64,000 nucleotides of DNA from Microcoleus sp. FACHB-831 (lineage in GTDB: Bacteria; Cyanobacteriota; Cyanobacteriia; Cyanobacteriales; FACHB-T130): the NCBI RefSeq assembly GCF_014695585.1, contig NZ_JACJON010000032.1, positions 44,581-108,580 on the forward strand. The letters are read 5' to 3'. Of this stretch, positions 24,558 through 33,844 are shown piece after piece. The position numbers and the translations under genes are program-made. The notes under the pieces are model-generated. The model worked only from the letters and a program-made list of their open reading frames with translations. It was not told the DNA's origin and searched no databases. Every line of letters begins with the position of its first letter. Within the stretch, counting starts at the first letter, position 1.

Positions 24558-26081
24558 TTAATTACTAGGCAAATTAAGGTCTAACTGGTAGTTACTTTCT
24601 TTAACGCCTTCTGGCAAACTTAACTGAATATAGTATTCACCTCTTAAAGGCATCTTTCCTTCCCATTGTTGTACTTGCTTGGCTTGGAAGTTAAGCAGTT
24701 CTCGATTGGGTGCTAAGATGGTCATCGCTGCTTTGCCTGCACTCAGGGAAGCCCTGAATTGCTGGCCTTCTTCAATAAAAATAATGTAGTTAATCAGTTG
24801 ATTAACTTTCAATTGACCTTGCTTTGATGTTCTTTCTCCTCTTAATAAAGTTACGCGATCGCTCTGGGTAACTTGTGGCGAGATGGGAGTTGGAGTTAAA
24901 GTAGGCGTTGGTACAATAGTTTCACTGATAGGACTGACAGTTGGTGCGATGGATTCTGGAGATAATGCAGTAGTTGGAGCGATCGCCGCTTTGCGAGATA
25001 GTTTTACTCGATTCGTATTAAACATCGAGCCTAGCAAAACAACGGGACCAATGCTAATAAATAATACTACTCCGCCAACAATAGTAGCTAAAGCCCAAGG
25101 GTTATTCCAAATAGGATTTCTAGTAGGTTGACGGGTAACAGTTGGACGGCGAGTTGTACTTGCACTGCGGGTTGGTGTCGTCTGCGTTTTAATCTGTTGT
25201 TGAAAAACAGTTGGATGTTCTGATGTACCCACTAAACCGTGAAGCGATCGCAAAGCTTGCAAAACTTCTGTTGCTGATTGGTAGCGATTATTAGGTCTGG
25301 CACTCATCATCCGATTCAACAAATTGGAAAAATGCAGGCTGAGGGTGGGAAGCCACTGATGCCAGCGCCAAGTCATTGTCGATTGATCTAATAATTCCTG
25401 CGGCTTTTTACCAGTCATCAACACAACTGTTGTTACTGCTAAAGCATAAATATCGCTATTAGGATAAACTTGGCCAGTCCGCAGTTGTTCGTCTGGTGAA
25501 TAGCCAATTTTCCCCATAGTAGTTCCTTGGGGAGCTTCTTCAGATGCTTGCAAATTAGCAACGCCTTCCTTTACCGCACCAAAATCAATCAATACAGGCA
25601 AGCGATCGCTCTCCCTCAAAATAATATTTTCTGGTGAAATATCCCTATGTATAATTCCCTTGCTGTGGATATGCTCTAATACTGGCAACATGTCCTGCAA
25701 AAACTTCACCGCTTCCGCTTCTGAAAAGGTAGTATCCTCCTCTAAACGCTCGTCCAGCAAAACCCTATAAGTCTTACCTTCAACATAATCCTGCACGAAA
25801 AACAGCCGCTTACCCTGTTCAAATGTCGCCCGGAATTTAGGAATTTGGGGATGGTCAATCTTATAAAGAACCTCCGCCTCTCGCTGGAAGAGTTCCTTTG
25901 TTTTGTTTAAAACGTACTCACCTGCTTGCGTGGGTACGAGATATTCTTTAATAACGCAAATTTCGTTAAAGCGATCTCTGTCTTGCGCTAAGTAGGTGCG
26001 CCCAAACCCCCCCTGGCCGAGAGATTTGGTTAATCGATAGCGGTTTTGCAGGATAACCCCAGGCGGAATTGGTGGTTGCAT
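24558..26081 (-). CDS. Membrane Ser/Thr protein kinase (PknB-like) with PPC-like C-terminus
   Basis: A 507-residue Hanks-type kinase. The catalytic domain (about 12-280) has the glycine loop LGQGGFGRTYLAQD, the ATP lysine in CVIKEY, the catalytic loop IIHRDISPENIIL and the metal loop LIDFGAVK, so it should be active. After a Thr/Arg/Pro-rich juxtamembrane segment there is one membrane helix (about 325-352; ALATIVGGVVLFISIGPVVLL). A Thr/Pro linker (APTVSP, PTPTLTPTPIS) then leads to an outside domain of about 100 residues that looks like a PPC beta-sandwich. This layout is common in cyanobacterial receptor kinases. Targets are unknown. The divergent response regulator lies 497 bp away. Confidence 0.92.
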   Translation of the reverse strand: MQPPIPPGVILQNRYRLTKSLGQGGFGRTYLAQDRDRFNEICVIKEYLVPTQAGEYVLNKTKELFQREAEVLYKIDHPQIPKFRATFEQGKRLFFVQDYVEGKTYRVLLDERLEEDTTFSEAEAVKFLQDMLPVLEHIHSKGIIHRDISPENIILRESDRLPVLIDFGAVKEGVANLQASEEAPQGTTMGKIGYSPDEQLRTGQVYPNSDIYALAVTTVVLMTGKKPQELLDQSTMTWRWHQWLPTLSLHFSNLLNRMMSARPNNRYQSATEVLQALRSLHGLVGTSEHPTVFQQQIKTQTTPTRSASTTRRPTVTRQPTRNPIWNNPWALATIVGGVVLFISIGPVVLLGSMFNTNRVKLSRKAAIAPTTALSPESIAPTVSPISETIVPTPTLTPTPISPQVTQSDRVTLLRGERTSKQGQLKVNQLINYIIFIEEGQQFRASLSAGKAAMTILAPNRELLNFQAKQVQQWEGKMPLRGEYYIQLSLPEGVKESNYQLDLNLPSN

Positions 26082-26578
26082 GGTAGGCTCATTGCTTCTA
26101 GTTAACTCGGAACGAGTTGCACCCTTTTCAAACCCTAACTGGACAACGGTCTTAGACTAATACTTCCCTATCAAAGACGAAAACAAGTCAGCCCCACTAA
26201 AAATTTAATAGCATTATGCTACCTTTGGATAGTTTTTTTGTTGATACTTGGGGCGATTGAGGTGTTGTAAGGTCAATATATTTCGCTTTAACGCCACTTT
26301 TAGCGTATATATCAATAAGTTTGCCAGTTACAACTTGTTTGCATGCATTCCGAGCAAATTGGTGTTATAAGATACCATTACGCCAGTCTCAGGATACTGT
26401 TTCTGGTTATTCAAGGTGAGGGAATAAGAAGCTAACAAGCTTGATATCAAACCAGGTAAAGCTGCTTTTGGCAAACAGAAAAATCGCATAAGGCAGGTAC
26501 TAATGTGGGTATGGGGGTAAATGTAATTTAGTGCGATACCCTTGACCCTGCGGCTTTTATGTCTAAAAAATAAATATT
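26082..26578. other. Divergent promoter region, no gene recognised
   Basis: About 500 AT-rich bases between the divergent Ser/Thr kinase and OmpR-type regulator. It must carry both promoters. No repeat, RNA or ORF of note was recognised. Confidence 0.5.
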
Positions 26579-27268
26579 ATGCGAATTCTTCTGGTTGATG
26601 ATGAAATTGAACTAACTGAACCGCTGACTCGCGTGTTAACCAGTGAAGGCTACAGCGTCGATGTGGTTTATGATGGTGCTGCTGGGAGCCAGATGGCAGC
26701 AGTTGGGGGTTATGACCTGCTGATTCTGGATTGGATGTTACCGCATCAGACGGGCTTGGAGATTTGCCAGCAGATGCGATCGCGCGGCGATACCACACCA
26801 GTATTATTTCTCACCGCCAAAGACACCATAGATGACCGCGTAAGGGGACTAGACGCTGGTGCTGATGATTATCTAGTTAAGCCTTTTGAATTGAGAGAGT
26901 TACTAGCGCGAGTCCGCGCTAGGGTGCGTCGTCCAAGTGCGTTACAAGAAACCCGCAATTTACATCCGTTAATGCGTATAGCTGATTTGGAATTGGATTG
27001 TGAAAATCAGCTTGCTTATCGTCAAGGACGGATGATTCAACTATCTGAAAAAGAATGCCAATTGTTGGAATATTTTATGCGTAATGCTGGCAGTTTGCTA
27101 ACTCACGCGCAAATTTACCAAGAACTTTGGGGAGATAACGAGCAACCTAGCAGCAATGTTTTGGCGGCTTTAATTCGTTTGCTGCGCCGCAAAATTGAGG
27201 TAAATGGTGAAACGCCTCTAATTCACACCGTATACGGTAAAGGATACCGTTTTGGCGAAAACGCTTGA
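26579..27268 (+). CDS. OmpR/PhoB-family response regulator
   Basis: A 229-residue two-component transcription factor. The receiver (about 1-118) has the acidic pair VDDE, phospho-acceptor Asp in LLILDWMLP, the Thr of FLTAKD and the Lys of LVKPFEL. A winged-helix DNA-binding domain (about 130-226) contains LSEKECQLLEYFMRNAG and the recognition helix region NVLAALIRLLRRKIE, ending in HTVYGKGYRFG. No histidine kinase is adjacent, so it is an orphan. It resembles cyanobacterial regulators of the ManR/RppA type, but I cannot assign a symbol. The ATG at 26579 gives a canonical N-terminus. Confidence 0.93.
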   Translation: MRILLVDDEIELTEPLTRVLTSEGYSVDVVYDGAAGSQMAAVGGYDLLILDWMLPHQTGLEICQQMRSRGDTTPVLFLTAKDTIDDRVRGLDAGADDYLVKPFELRELLARVRARVRRPSALQETRNLHPLMRIADLELDCENQLAYRQGRMIQLSEKECQLLEYFMRNAGSLLTHAQIYQELWGDNEQPSSNVLAALIRLLRRKIEVNGETPLIHTVYGKGYRFGENA

Positions 27269-27283
27269 ATTTTTAAATAGCTC

Positions 27284-27295
27284 AGGACTTACGCA
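27284..27295. repeat. Single end sequence AGGACTTACGCA
   Basis: The 12-mer AGGACTTACGCA here equals the arm of the inverted repeat at 36286-36329. It is common at ends of cyanobacterial insertion elements, so it is probably a solo remnant. Confidence 0.4.
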
Positions 27296-27449
27296 GATCT
27301 TCTATCTGTAGCCCGGCAATGCCCACCTTACTACTAAATAAATGGATCTAATTATTTGTAGGACGGGTTTCGCTTAGGCTCTACCCATCAAACCCATGTC
27401 AATGTTGGGTTTCATTCCTGGAGCAAACGTTTTTGCTGATTTGTCAGCT

Positions 27450-28028
27450 TTAGGGGTTGAAGAGCGGTCCTTCGATGTAAACTCCATCGGGCAAAGTGAC
27501 TTGCCAGAAAAAAGCTTGTTGAAAAGTAAAGAAACCTCTGACATCAGCTTTGGAAAAGTCAACTTTGATAATAGTCGCAAATTCGAGATCCACGTTGCTG
27601 AAATCAGCCCCATCAACGTTATATTCAGCCATTGTGACGCCGTACATATTGGCTCCAGTGAAATCAGCACATCTACAACCACCTTGCAAGAAACTTGCTC
27701 CAGTCAGATTGGCATCACGCAGACTAGACAACGAGAGAGCAGATCTACCCAACATAGTACCGACAGCAATGACTCCTTCCAAATTAGCTTCCCTCAGATC
27801 GCTTTGAGTCAAAGTAGCACCGCTCAAGATTGCTCCACTCAGATTAGCCTCTCTCAAATTCGTGAACGTCAAGTCAGAACCACTAAGGTTGATACCCCGC
27901 AAGTCAGCACCGTGAAGATCGATTTTATACAATCTGCGTTCAGAGTCGGCTCTAAATTTGATGGCGGAGAAGTTTCTTTCCCCAGCAGCATACCTACTCA
28001 ACAACTCTTCTTTAGTGATTTGAATCAT
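27450..28028 (-). CDS. Pentapeptide-repeat protein
   Basis: A 192-residue protein. A short N-terminal helical part (MIQITKEELLSRYAAGERNF) is typical of cyanobacterial members. It is followed by about 20 A(D/N)LXX-type repeats (LHGADLRGINLSGSDLTF, LREANLSGAILSGATL, FTGANMYGVTM, VDGADFSNVDLEFATI), forming a right-handed quadrilateral beta-helix over about 35-165. It ends in a non-repeat tail. There is no signal peptide. Functions in this family range from gyrase mimicry to scaffolding, and no specific role can be read. The overlapping plus-strand frame of similar length is an antisense shadow. Confidence 0.85.
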   Translation of the reverse strand: MIQITKEELLSRYAAGERNFSAIKFRADSERRLYKIDLHGADLRGINLSGSDLTFTNLREANLSGAILSGATLTQSDLREANLEGVIAVGTMLGRSALSLSSLRDANLTGASFLQGGCRCADFTGANMYGVTMAEYNVDGADFSNVDLEFATIIKVDFSKADVRGFFTFQQAFFWQVTLPDGVYIEGPLFNP

Positions 28029-28360
28029 ATATATAGCGAGCCTAAATAATTCGTGAAGGCAAGATACCCGACTTCTTGGAGAAGTCGGGTATCTTAAGGG
28101 CTTGGTATTAAAAGCAGCCGATAAATTTGGGGTTTTTAAGTTTAATGTTTGAGTGAAATATTTACTTAAATTACTATTTTAAAAGTAATAAATCAAAGGT
28201 ATAAACATAATCTGAACAAAGTTTTGAATAATAAAATTTTAATTAAAAATTGAAAACGCTTACCATAAATGGGCGTAGCAGTGAAGATGGTCAAACGGCT
28301 GGCAGCGCATTAGGATCGAATGTAGAGCCACTTTCCGGATAATTGATATAGGAGATAGCC
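28029..28360. other. Intergenic region with hairpin repeat
   Basis: 332 AT-rich bases between divergent genes. It contains the 16-bp-stem hairpin at 28061-28095 and the promoters of both neighbours. Nothing else was seen. Confidence 0.5.
28061..28095. repeat. Hairpin repeat family, copy 1
   Basis: A perfect 16-bp stem AAGATACCCGACTTCT and complement with loop TGG. The same core occurs at 45911-45941, with a base-pair change made on both arms. It lies upstream of a minus-strand gene, so it is not simply that gene's terminator. Confidence 0.75.
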
Positions 28361-28741
28361 GTGAACCAGAACAACCCTAAGATATTGCAGTTTAACTTAT
28401 CTGGCCTCGGCTTTTGGGTAGCCCTGGTAGCGATCGCGTGGTTGCTGGGGGCAATTGGCTTGGGCTGGTTAGTTAAGTCTTTTGTTATTATCGTCGGCTT
28501 GATCGTTATTACACCAGCGATCGCATTGATAGGATTTCGGTTTTGGGTAAAACGCAACTTGGTTGAAGACGATTGTCCTGTTTGCGGTTATGAGTTTACT
28601 GGTTTTAACCGCACCGAGTTCCAGTGTCCTAGCTGCAAAGAACCCCTAAAAGCCGATAAAAATCATTTTGTCCGCCTTACCCCTCCCGGTACTATTGACG
28701 TTCAAGCCGTTGAGGTATCAGCAAAACAGATTGAAGATTAA
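28361..28741 (+). CDS. Small membrane protein with zinc-ribbon tail
   Basis: 126 residues. The GTG at 28361 is chosen because GGAG lies 6 nt upstream and it precedes the first membrane helix. Two predicted helices (about 15-37 and 40-62) are followed by a cytoplasmic zinc ribbon with CPVCGYEF and CPSCKEPL, four Cys as two CPxC knuckles about 17 residues apart. The C-terminal 30 residues are acidic and unstructured-looking. The family is unknown to me. A membrane-tethered zinc ribbon suggests a chaperone-like or adaptor role, but this is speculative. Confidence 0.8.
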   Translation: MNQNNPKILQFNLSGLGFWVALVAIAWLLGAIGLGWLVKSFVIIVGLIVITPAIALIGFRFWVKRNLVEDDCPVCGYEFTGFNRTEFQCPSCKEPLKADKNHFVRLTPPGTIDVQAVEVSAKQIED

Positions 28742-28753
28742 TAAATTGCTGGT

Positions 28754-28801
28754 TCATTGTTCATTGGCAAATGGCTATTAACGATGAACCACGAACAATG
28801 A
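28754..28801. repeat. Inverted repeat TCATTGTTC, copy 1
   Basis: TCATTGTTC (28754-28762) pairs with GAACAATGA (28793-28801) between two convergent genes. A related structure with an 11-bp stem follows the beta-barrel gene at 32894-32947. It may be a terminator or a REP-like element. Confidence 0.5.
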
Positions 28802-28809
28802 CTGCTTGC

Positions 28810-29241
28810 TTATCTCTTTTGAGTAATAGAAAGGGTGAAAGGATGTTGGCCGCCAGAGCGATCGCCTATAAAAATCTTATAAGTACCCGCAGGCCAAACT
28901 CCTGACATTTCTGGGTTTTCTCCCGAAGCTTTATCTGCTAGAACGCAGAAGCGTCCCCCCGGCCCCTCAACCACCATTGTAGGTTGACCCTCTGCTTTAA
29001 CGCTGAACCGCATATAGTCTATTTGTCCCTGCGTTACCTTAATAACTTGGTTTGGTGTTGAGCCAATGTTGCCGCAATTAGTTTTGTTTGTCCCCCCAGA
29101 TGTACCGCTAACAACGATTGGTTCGGTCTGGGAACTACGCGCTAGTTCTAGAACTGGCGCATTGCTGCTAGCAACACCAGCGCTAGTTAATATCGTAGCT
29201 AAGGCGGTGGGAACAACCATCCAGTACTTGCCTGTCTTCAT
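28810..29241 (-). CDS. Exported small protein, unknown function
   Basis: About 143 residues from the ATG at 29241, preferred over the longer frame starting at 29337. It has GGTGAG 7 nt upstream and starts a signal peptide (MKTGKYWMVVPTALATILTSAG, cleavage near SSNA). The mature part (about 30-143) has a beta-sandwich pattern with one Cys pair (CGNIG and FCVLAD) and ends AGTYKIFIGDRSGGQHPFTLSITQ, reminiscent of PPC-type domains. Probably periplasmic; no specific function can be assigned. Confidence 0.75.
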   Translation of the reverse strand: MKTGKYWMVVPTALATILTSAGVASSNAPVLELARSSQTEPIVVSGTSGGTNKTNCGNIGSTPNQVIKVTQGQIDYMRFSVKAEGQPTMVVEGPGGRFCVLADKASGENPEMSGVWPAGTYKIFIGDRSGGQHPFTLSITQKR

Positions 29242-29508
29242 ATTGTCGCTCACCGTGTTTGTTGAATCTCTCAATCCTATTGTCCTCAATTGCGATACAC
29301 CCCTGGGGGATACGTGTTCCTCTATCCCAAGTGTCATATCTATTTTGGTAGATTTTAGATTTTGAATTGCACTGATGCAAGGTCTTATTTTGTCAAATAG
29401 CGGGCTAAACGAAACCGACCTTCGCTAAGATTGCAGATGAAACAGCACACTAGACAGCAACTTTTTGGCTAGATGCCATTTTGCGCCTCCGCATGGGAAA
29501 TAAAACAG

Positions 29509-29853
29509 ATGAATAATCCAGAAAATCGCGACTGGGAGCGTAAACTCCAAGAACTAGAAAAGGAAATCGATAAAACTCCTACAGGAGCCAGAATCCAGCC
29601 AGGACAACCGCTATCTACTCAAGCCGAACCCTCGGAATTAAACCCATCGCTGCTATTGAACAAAATCGTTACATGGTTTAACGGTCTATCAAGTGGCGGT
29701 AGAATTGTGGCGATCGCGGTTGGAGCAATCGTTGGTTTTGCCGTCCTGAGAACTGTTTTCCAACTTGTCGCCTCCTTAATTAGTCTGGCCGTCTTAGGCG
29801 TGTTAGTCTATGCAGGGTACAAGTTCTGGATAGCTAAAGAACGTCGCAACTAG
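29509..29853 (+). CDS. Small single-pass membrane protein, unknown
   Basis: 114 residues from the ATG at 29509. The frame is open to 29473, but those 12 codons look non-coding and the next Met starts a typical charged N-terminus (MNNPENRDWERKLQELEKEI). A predicted short coiled coil, then a Pro/Thr linker, then a long hydrophobic stretch (about 65-108; IVAIAVGAIVGFAVLRTVF and SLAVLGVLVYAGYKFW) that could span the membrane twice, then basic residues. It lies 119 bp upstream of the RDD-pentapeptide gene on the same strand. Confidence 0.72.
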   Translation: MNNPENRDWERKLQELEKEIDKTPTGARIQPGQPLSTQAEPSELNPSLLLNKIVTWFNGLSSGGRIVAIAVGAIVGFAVLRTVFQLVASLISLAVLGVLVYAGYKFWIAKERRN

Positions 29854-29972
29854 CATATGCGTTGGTAGCTGTCCGGCGATCGCGCGATCGCTACTAGCGC
29901 ACAAACGCTACGGTGACGATGAACTATAGACTATGGACTATGGATAGCTGCATCGTCTAAAGTCTAAATTCT

Positions 29973-32183
29973 ATGGATCGCCCTAGCGTAAAAAAATCTA
30001 CAGATAAAAAAAGCAAGCCGTTGCCAAAGGGACTTTACAAACTGCCACTTTTCAGCAGGCGCATCGCGGCATGGGCAGTGGAAATTTCGTTGGTAGCAGC
30101 CAGTACTGCGGTTCCTTTCAGCATTGGGGTTTATGCTCAGTCAAACTCAGGAGCCGCTCCTGTTCCCCTCAACCCAATGGTAGCGACTACAGGGGAGGCG
30201 ATCGCTAAAACCCTAGCTCTACCCCTGCGCGAAACTAATCGACAAGTCCCCCCACTCACCAATTTATTCTGGTGCGGAGCGCTGCTTGCACCCCTCGCGG
30301 TTACTTCCTGGCAACTATATTTACTAGGCAAAACTGGTCAAACTACGCCTAAGCGGTGGTTTGCCGTGCGGGTAGTAAAAGCGTCTGGAGAAAACCCCGG
30401 TATAATTCGTGCAATTTGGCGAGAGCTAGTAGGTCGCTGGGGAGTGCCACTGGGAGTAGCTTATACGATCTGGCGCTACAGCGGTGCATTCCCGGATGGG
30501 GGAATATTGCTGGGACTAGCAGGCTTGATGATAGTGGGCGAGAATGCGATCGCTCTGTTAAGCAGACAGCGGCGATCGCTGCACGACCAAATCGCCGGAA
30601 CCTATGTCCTGGGCGTCGCTCGTCGTAACTTGAATTCCAACTCACACCCGCCGCAACGACCGCTCTCTGAAGGTCAACCAGTCCGTCTAGAGGTGCAAAA
30701 CACCTGGACGGAACCAGACCCCGAAACCGACAACAACCGACGACGCGAAAGCGTTACTACCATCATCCTCACAGCACTACCAAGCTGGAGATACCTGACC
30801 TTGTGGCACTGGATGCGCGAACATCCAGGTATCACTCTGCTGATAGTAGCTATTGCCGGAATGACTTCCGTGTTAGGAACCTTTGTCGGTACGCAAATCT
30901 ACATTCAAGGTCAGGCAAATCGGCGGGTGTTTAAGCAGCAGGACAACGAAGTATTTCTCGCCTTAGTCAGACAATTAAGTGCCATTTCCCCCAATGCAGT
31001 GGAAGAACGCCGGGGAGCTATGCTGGCGCTGGCTAGACTTGACGACCCCCGCGCCATTCCCTTCTTGGTGGATTTGTTGGGTCAGGAAAAAAGGGATGGG
31101 TTAATAGATGCGATTCAGCAATCTTTGGTGAGTAGCGGTCCCAAAGCTTTACCCTACTTGCAACGCTTGAATCAATCTCTGCGAAATGACAAAGAGGCGC
31201 TGCGGAGTAGGGGAATACCGCAGGAGCAGAATTTGATCGCCTTACGACAAAGAGCAACCCAGAGAGCGATCGCCAAAATTCTCACGATCTACACCAGTCA
31301 AGTCCATAAAGCCAATCTCAGCCGTATAGACCTGGGTGCAACTACCACTGGCCCAGTTCAATTTACCTTGGTTTTAGACAAAACTGACTTATCCGGAATT
31401 AACTTCAAAGGAGCCATCCTCAGCAATGCCAGCTTGCGTGGTAGTCGCTTCTATGCTGCTGGTGAAGACAGGCGTTTTGGTACTTTCGACGATTGGATTA
31501 GCGACCTCTCAGGTGCAGAACTCAAGGAAGCTAACCTTACTGGGGCAATTTTGAGCCAGGTAGCCATGACTCGCACCAACCTAACGCGAGCCATCCTCAA
31601 CCGAGCCGACTTGTCAAATGCGATCCTGACAGGAGCCAACCTCAGCAGTAGCTCTTTAATTGCTGCGAATTTAAGGAGTGCCAATCTAGAAAATGCCAGC
31701 CTGACTGGTGCAGATTTAGCAAATGCGAATTTTTCAACTGCGAACCTGCATAGCGCTAGACTCGCACAGGTAAGCGCAATTGGCGCTCAGTTTTCCTTTG
31801 CCGACTTAACGCAATCCAACTGGCAAGGCGCAGATATGACGGGAGCCAATTTGAGTGCTGCCAAGTTGCAAGGAGCCGACTTCAGTTCTACCAAGCTGAT
31901 GAATGCCAATCTCGCTCAAGCTCAGTTGCAAAATGCCAACTTGCGCTCTGCCGATCTAAGCGCCGCAGATTTGCGCGGTGCAAACGTGGATGGAGCCGAT
32001 TTCCAGGGTGCGAACTTTGCTGCTGCTTTACAAACCCAGTCCGATCAATTTCTGCAAGCGCCACCTCCTGCGGCAAGTGCTGCACGCATCAAAGGCGTTA
32101 ATTTTGCTAAAGCGAAAAATTTAGATGCAAGAGCTATTAGTTTTATCTGCGATCGCGGAGGTCGTCATCCTCAATGTCGATAG
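29973..32183 (+). CDS. RDD-HEAT-pentapeptide repeat membrane protein
   Basis: 736 residues in three parts. An RDD-like membrane domain (about 25-215; SRRIAAWAVEISLVAAS with the Arg-Arg start and several helices) is followed by another helix (about 285-310; ITLLIVAIAGMTSVLGTFVG). A HEAT-like segment (about 325-425; ERRGAMLALARLDDPRAIPFL) comes next. The C-terminal 240 residues are pentapeptide repeats (LSGAELKEANLTGAILSQV, LRSADLSAADLRGANVDG), forming a beta-helix, with a closing motif CDRGGRHPQC. The arrangement suggests a membrane-anchored scaffold. No catalytic residues are seen. Confidence 0.85.
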   Translation: MDRPSVKKSTDKKSKPLPKGLYKLPLFSRRIAAWAVEISLVAASTAVPFSIGVYAQSNSGAAPVPLNPMVATTGEAIAKTLALPLRETNRQVPPLTNLFWCGALLAPLAVTSWQLYLLGKTGQTTPKRWFAVRVVKASGENPGIIRAIWRELVGRWGVPLGVAYTIWRYSGAFPDGGILLGLAGLMIVGENAIALLSRQRRSLHDQIAGTYVLGVARRNLNSNSHPPQRPLSEGQPVRLEVQNTWTEPDPETDNNRRRESVTTIILTALPSWRYLTLWHWMREHPGITLLIVAIAGMTSVLGTFVGTQIYIQGQANRRVFKQQDNEVFLALVRQLSAISPNAVEERRGAMLALARLDDPRAIPFLVDLLGQEKRDGLIDAIQQSLVSSGPKALPYLQRLNQSLRNDKEALRSRGIPQEQNLIALRQRATQRAIAKILTIYTSQVHKANLSRIDLGATTTGPVQFTLVLDKTDLSGINFKGAILSNASLRGSRFYAAGEDRRFGTFDDWISDLSGAELKEANLTGAILSQVAMTRTNLTRAILNRADLSNAILTGANLSSSSLIAANLRSANLENASLTGADLANANFSTANLHSARLAQVSAIGAQFSFADLTQSNWQGADMTGANLSAAKLQGADFSSTKLMNANLAQAQLQNANLRSADLSAADLRGANVDGADFQGANFAAALQTQSDQFLQAPPPAASAARIKGVNFAKAKNLDARAISFICDRGGRHPQCR

Positions 32184-32335
32184 GTGCATCAAAAGGTAAA
32201 AGAAAGAGGAATTTTCTAGCTTCCCTTTTGATTTCTGCCTTTTTACTTTCTCTAGGGTAAGACTAGGGGCTGAAATTAAGCTAAAATCGCGTTCAAAACC
32301 TAAGCATTCAGCTAGGTGGGCGTGAGGAGGAAAAA

Positions 32336-32890
32336 ATGAAGCGTTTTAAAAATTTGGTGTCAGGAGTTGGCGCGACGGCTTTGAAACTAAGAAATAAAAA
32401 CTTAAAAATTATTTCTTTGGTATGTAGCCTTTTACCTTTTGCCTTTTGCCAGCCTGCGTTTGCTCAGGCTGCATATGGCAGTTATGTTGGTGTAGGTGCC
32501 ACCTATGGCACGAATAGAGATGCGAATGGAGAAGGTCGTCAAGTGGGTGGAGTCCTTACCGCACGCTATAAACTCTTAGAAGTTCCCCTGTCTCTGCGTG
32601 CCACTGCTTTGATCGGCTCTAGTCCTGCGATCGTGCCCACTGTTTCTTATGATGTTCCTATCAATTGGCAAATGGATGCCTATTTGGGCGCAGGCGTTGC
32701 TTTTGCTAACAGCGATAAACCTTCGCCTGTAGGTAACAAAACCAGCTTTGCGCTCCAACCTGGAATTGATTACATTATTCCTAACAGTAATACTGTAATT
32801 TTTGGCAATGCTATTATTGCTTTTGATGCCTACCGTAATGGTGGAGGTACTGCTGTTTCTGTACAAGGCGGACTTGGTTTCAGATTCTAA
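32336..32890 (+). CDS. Outer-membrane beta-barrel-like protein
   Basis: 184 residues with a strong Shine-Dalgarno GAGGAGG 5 nt before the ATG. An N-terminal signal peptide is present (hydrophobic stretch IISLVCSLLPFAFC, cleavage after AFA near residue 44, preceded by an unusually long basic n-region). The mature part has alternating strands rich in Gly/Tyr and ends in GGLGFRF, with the C-terminal Phe expected for BAM-dependent barrels. About 140 mature residues would make an eight-stranded barrel. Function unknown. Confidence 0.78.
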   Translation: MKRFKNLVSGVGATALKLRNKNLKIISLVCSLLPFAFCQPAFAQAAYGSYVGVGATYGTNRDANGEGRQVGGVLTARYKLLEVPLSLRATALIGSSPAIVPTVSYDVPINWQMDAYLGAGVAFANSDKPSPVGNKTSFALQPGIDYIIPNSNTVIFGNAIIAFDAYRNGGGTAVSVQGGLGFRF

Positions 32891-32893
32891 AGG

Positions 32894-32947
32894 TCATTGT
32901 TCATTGTTGATCGATCGTTGCTCATGGCGATGAAACATGAACAATGA
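32894..32947. repeat. Inverted repeat TCATTGTTCAT, copy 2
   Basis: TCATTGTTCAT (32894-32904) pairs with ATGAACAATGA (32937-32947) 3 bp after the beta-barrel gene stop. It may serve as a terminator. It is related to the structure at 28754-28801. Confidence 0.55.
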
Positions 32948-33844
32948 ACTATAGCCATTTTATTTTTATTTTCCTAGAACTTTTTAAGTAACCGCAAAGG
33001 GCGCAAAGAAGGACAAAAAGCTAATTTTACAACTCATTTAAGATTGTTATAGCGGTTCTTGCTTAAATGAGGTACGCGCTAAAATTTTCAAGGCTTGATT
33101 GGACGGGATTTGGCGGACTTCACTTGTGTGAAAACCTCTATGAATGATTCTAAAGGTAGTGAAAATTCCGCAATAATAGGGTCAAAAGTTACTAGATAAA
33201 TTCCGCTATTTTCAGGATTGTATGTGTCAATAAATTACTTATATTCATGGGATAGAAATTTTTTTAATGTTGACCAGAACGTTCTTTAGTAGGGTTAGCA
33301 TTTTTTGTATGTAAAGTTTTGTATCGACATTCAATATTTCTATATTTTCTCTACCTTCGGTTGGATGTTTAAGTTAAAAGATGTATCAAAATGAATAGGT
33401 ATGACCCATTTCCTGCACATTCCACCTCTTTAATCCAGAGATAAGGTGATTTTAAACAAGATAGTAGTGAATAGTGAAGTGTAGGGAATACCATTGAGTT
33501 AACTAGAAATCGCGATTTTTGTAATACGACAATCGAGGTTGTTTGATTCAATAACTCAGACGAGTGTTAATTATTAACCTTAGCCAAACTGTATTGAAAG
33601 TGGCTGATTGTATAAGTTAGGTATGAATAAAACCATAGTTAGTGGTTAATATCTGCTTAACTATGCTGAGATTTAGGAATGTAGTACCCAATAGTAGATG
33701 CACTGTACGACATCACCTCTTTGACATTCATATCTAGTCTTAAAACATAAGGTTTGAAAACTGTGTAGACGCTCCCCGGCTTGTCTTTAGACATCGGGTA
33801 TTCAGCAATTTTTTAACCAAAATAGATTATAGGATGCAGAATTT
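32948..33844. other. Long intergenic region upstream of phosphoketolase
   Basis: About 900 bp. It contains the 91-bp MITE-like repeat (33050-33140) and, on the minus strand just beyond it, a short open stretch reading YNPENSGIYLVTFDPIIAEF that looks like a gene remnant and runs into the repeat. The remaining 600 bp upstream of the phosphoketolase show no gene; a long 5' leader or regulatory region is possible. A 60-codon minus-strand frame at 33369-33551 has no family features. Confidence 0.5.
33050..33140. mobile_element. MITE-like 91-bp repeat, copy 1
   Basis: 91 bp beginning TAGCGGTTCTTGCTTAAATGAGGTACGCGCTAAA (left 20 bp and beyond match copy 2 at 38212-38302) and ending in CACTTGTGTGAAAACCTCTA. 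The ends are imperfect inverted repeats of TAGCGGTTCT and start with TA, as expected for elements mobilised by IS630/mariner-type transposases. Confidence 0.65.

Noticed and set aside
27396..28049. Long plus-strand frame antisense to the pentapeptide-repeat gene
   Set aside because: Its Ser/Thr/Gln-rich periodic sequence is the mirror of pentapeptide codons on the other strand, and the minus-strand protein has clear family repeats.
33369..33551. 60-codon minus-strand frame upstream of phosphoketolase
   Set aside because: No start signal, no recognisable domain, and AT-rich surroundings; considered chance.
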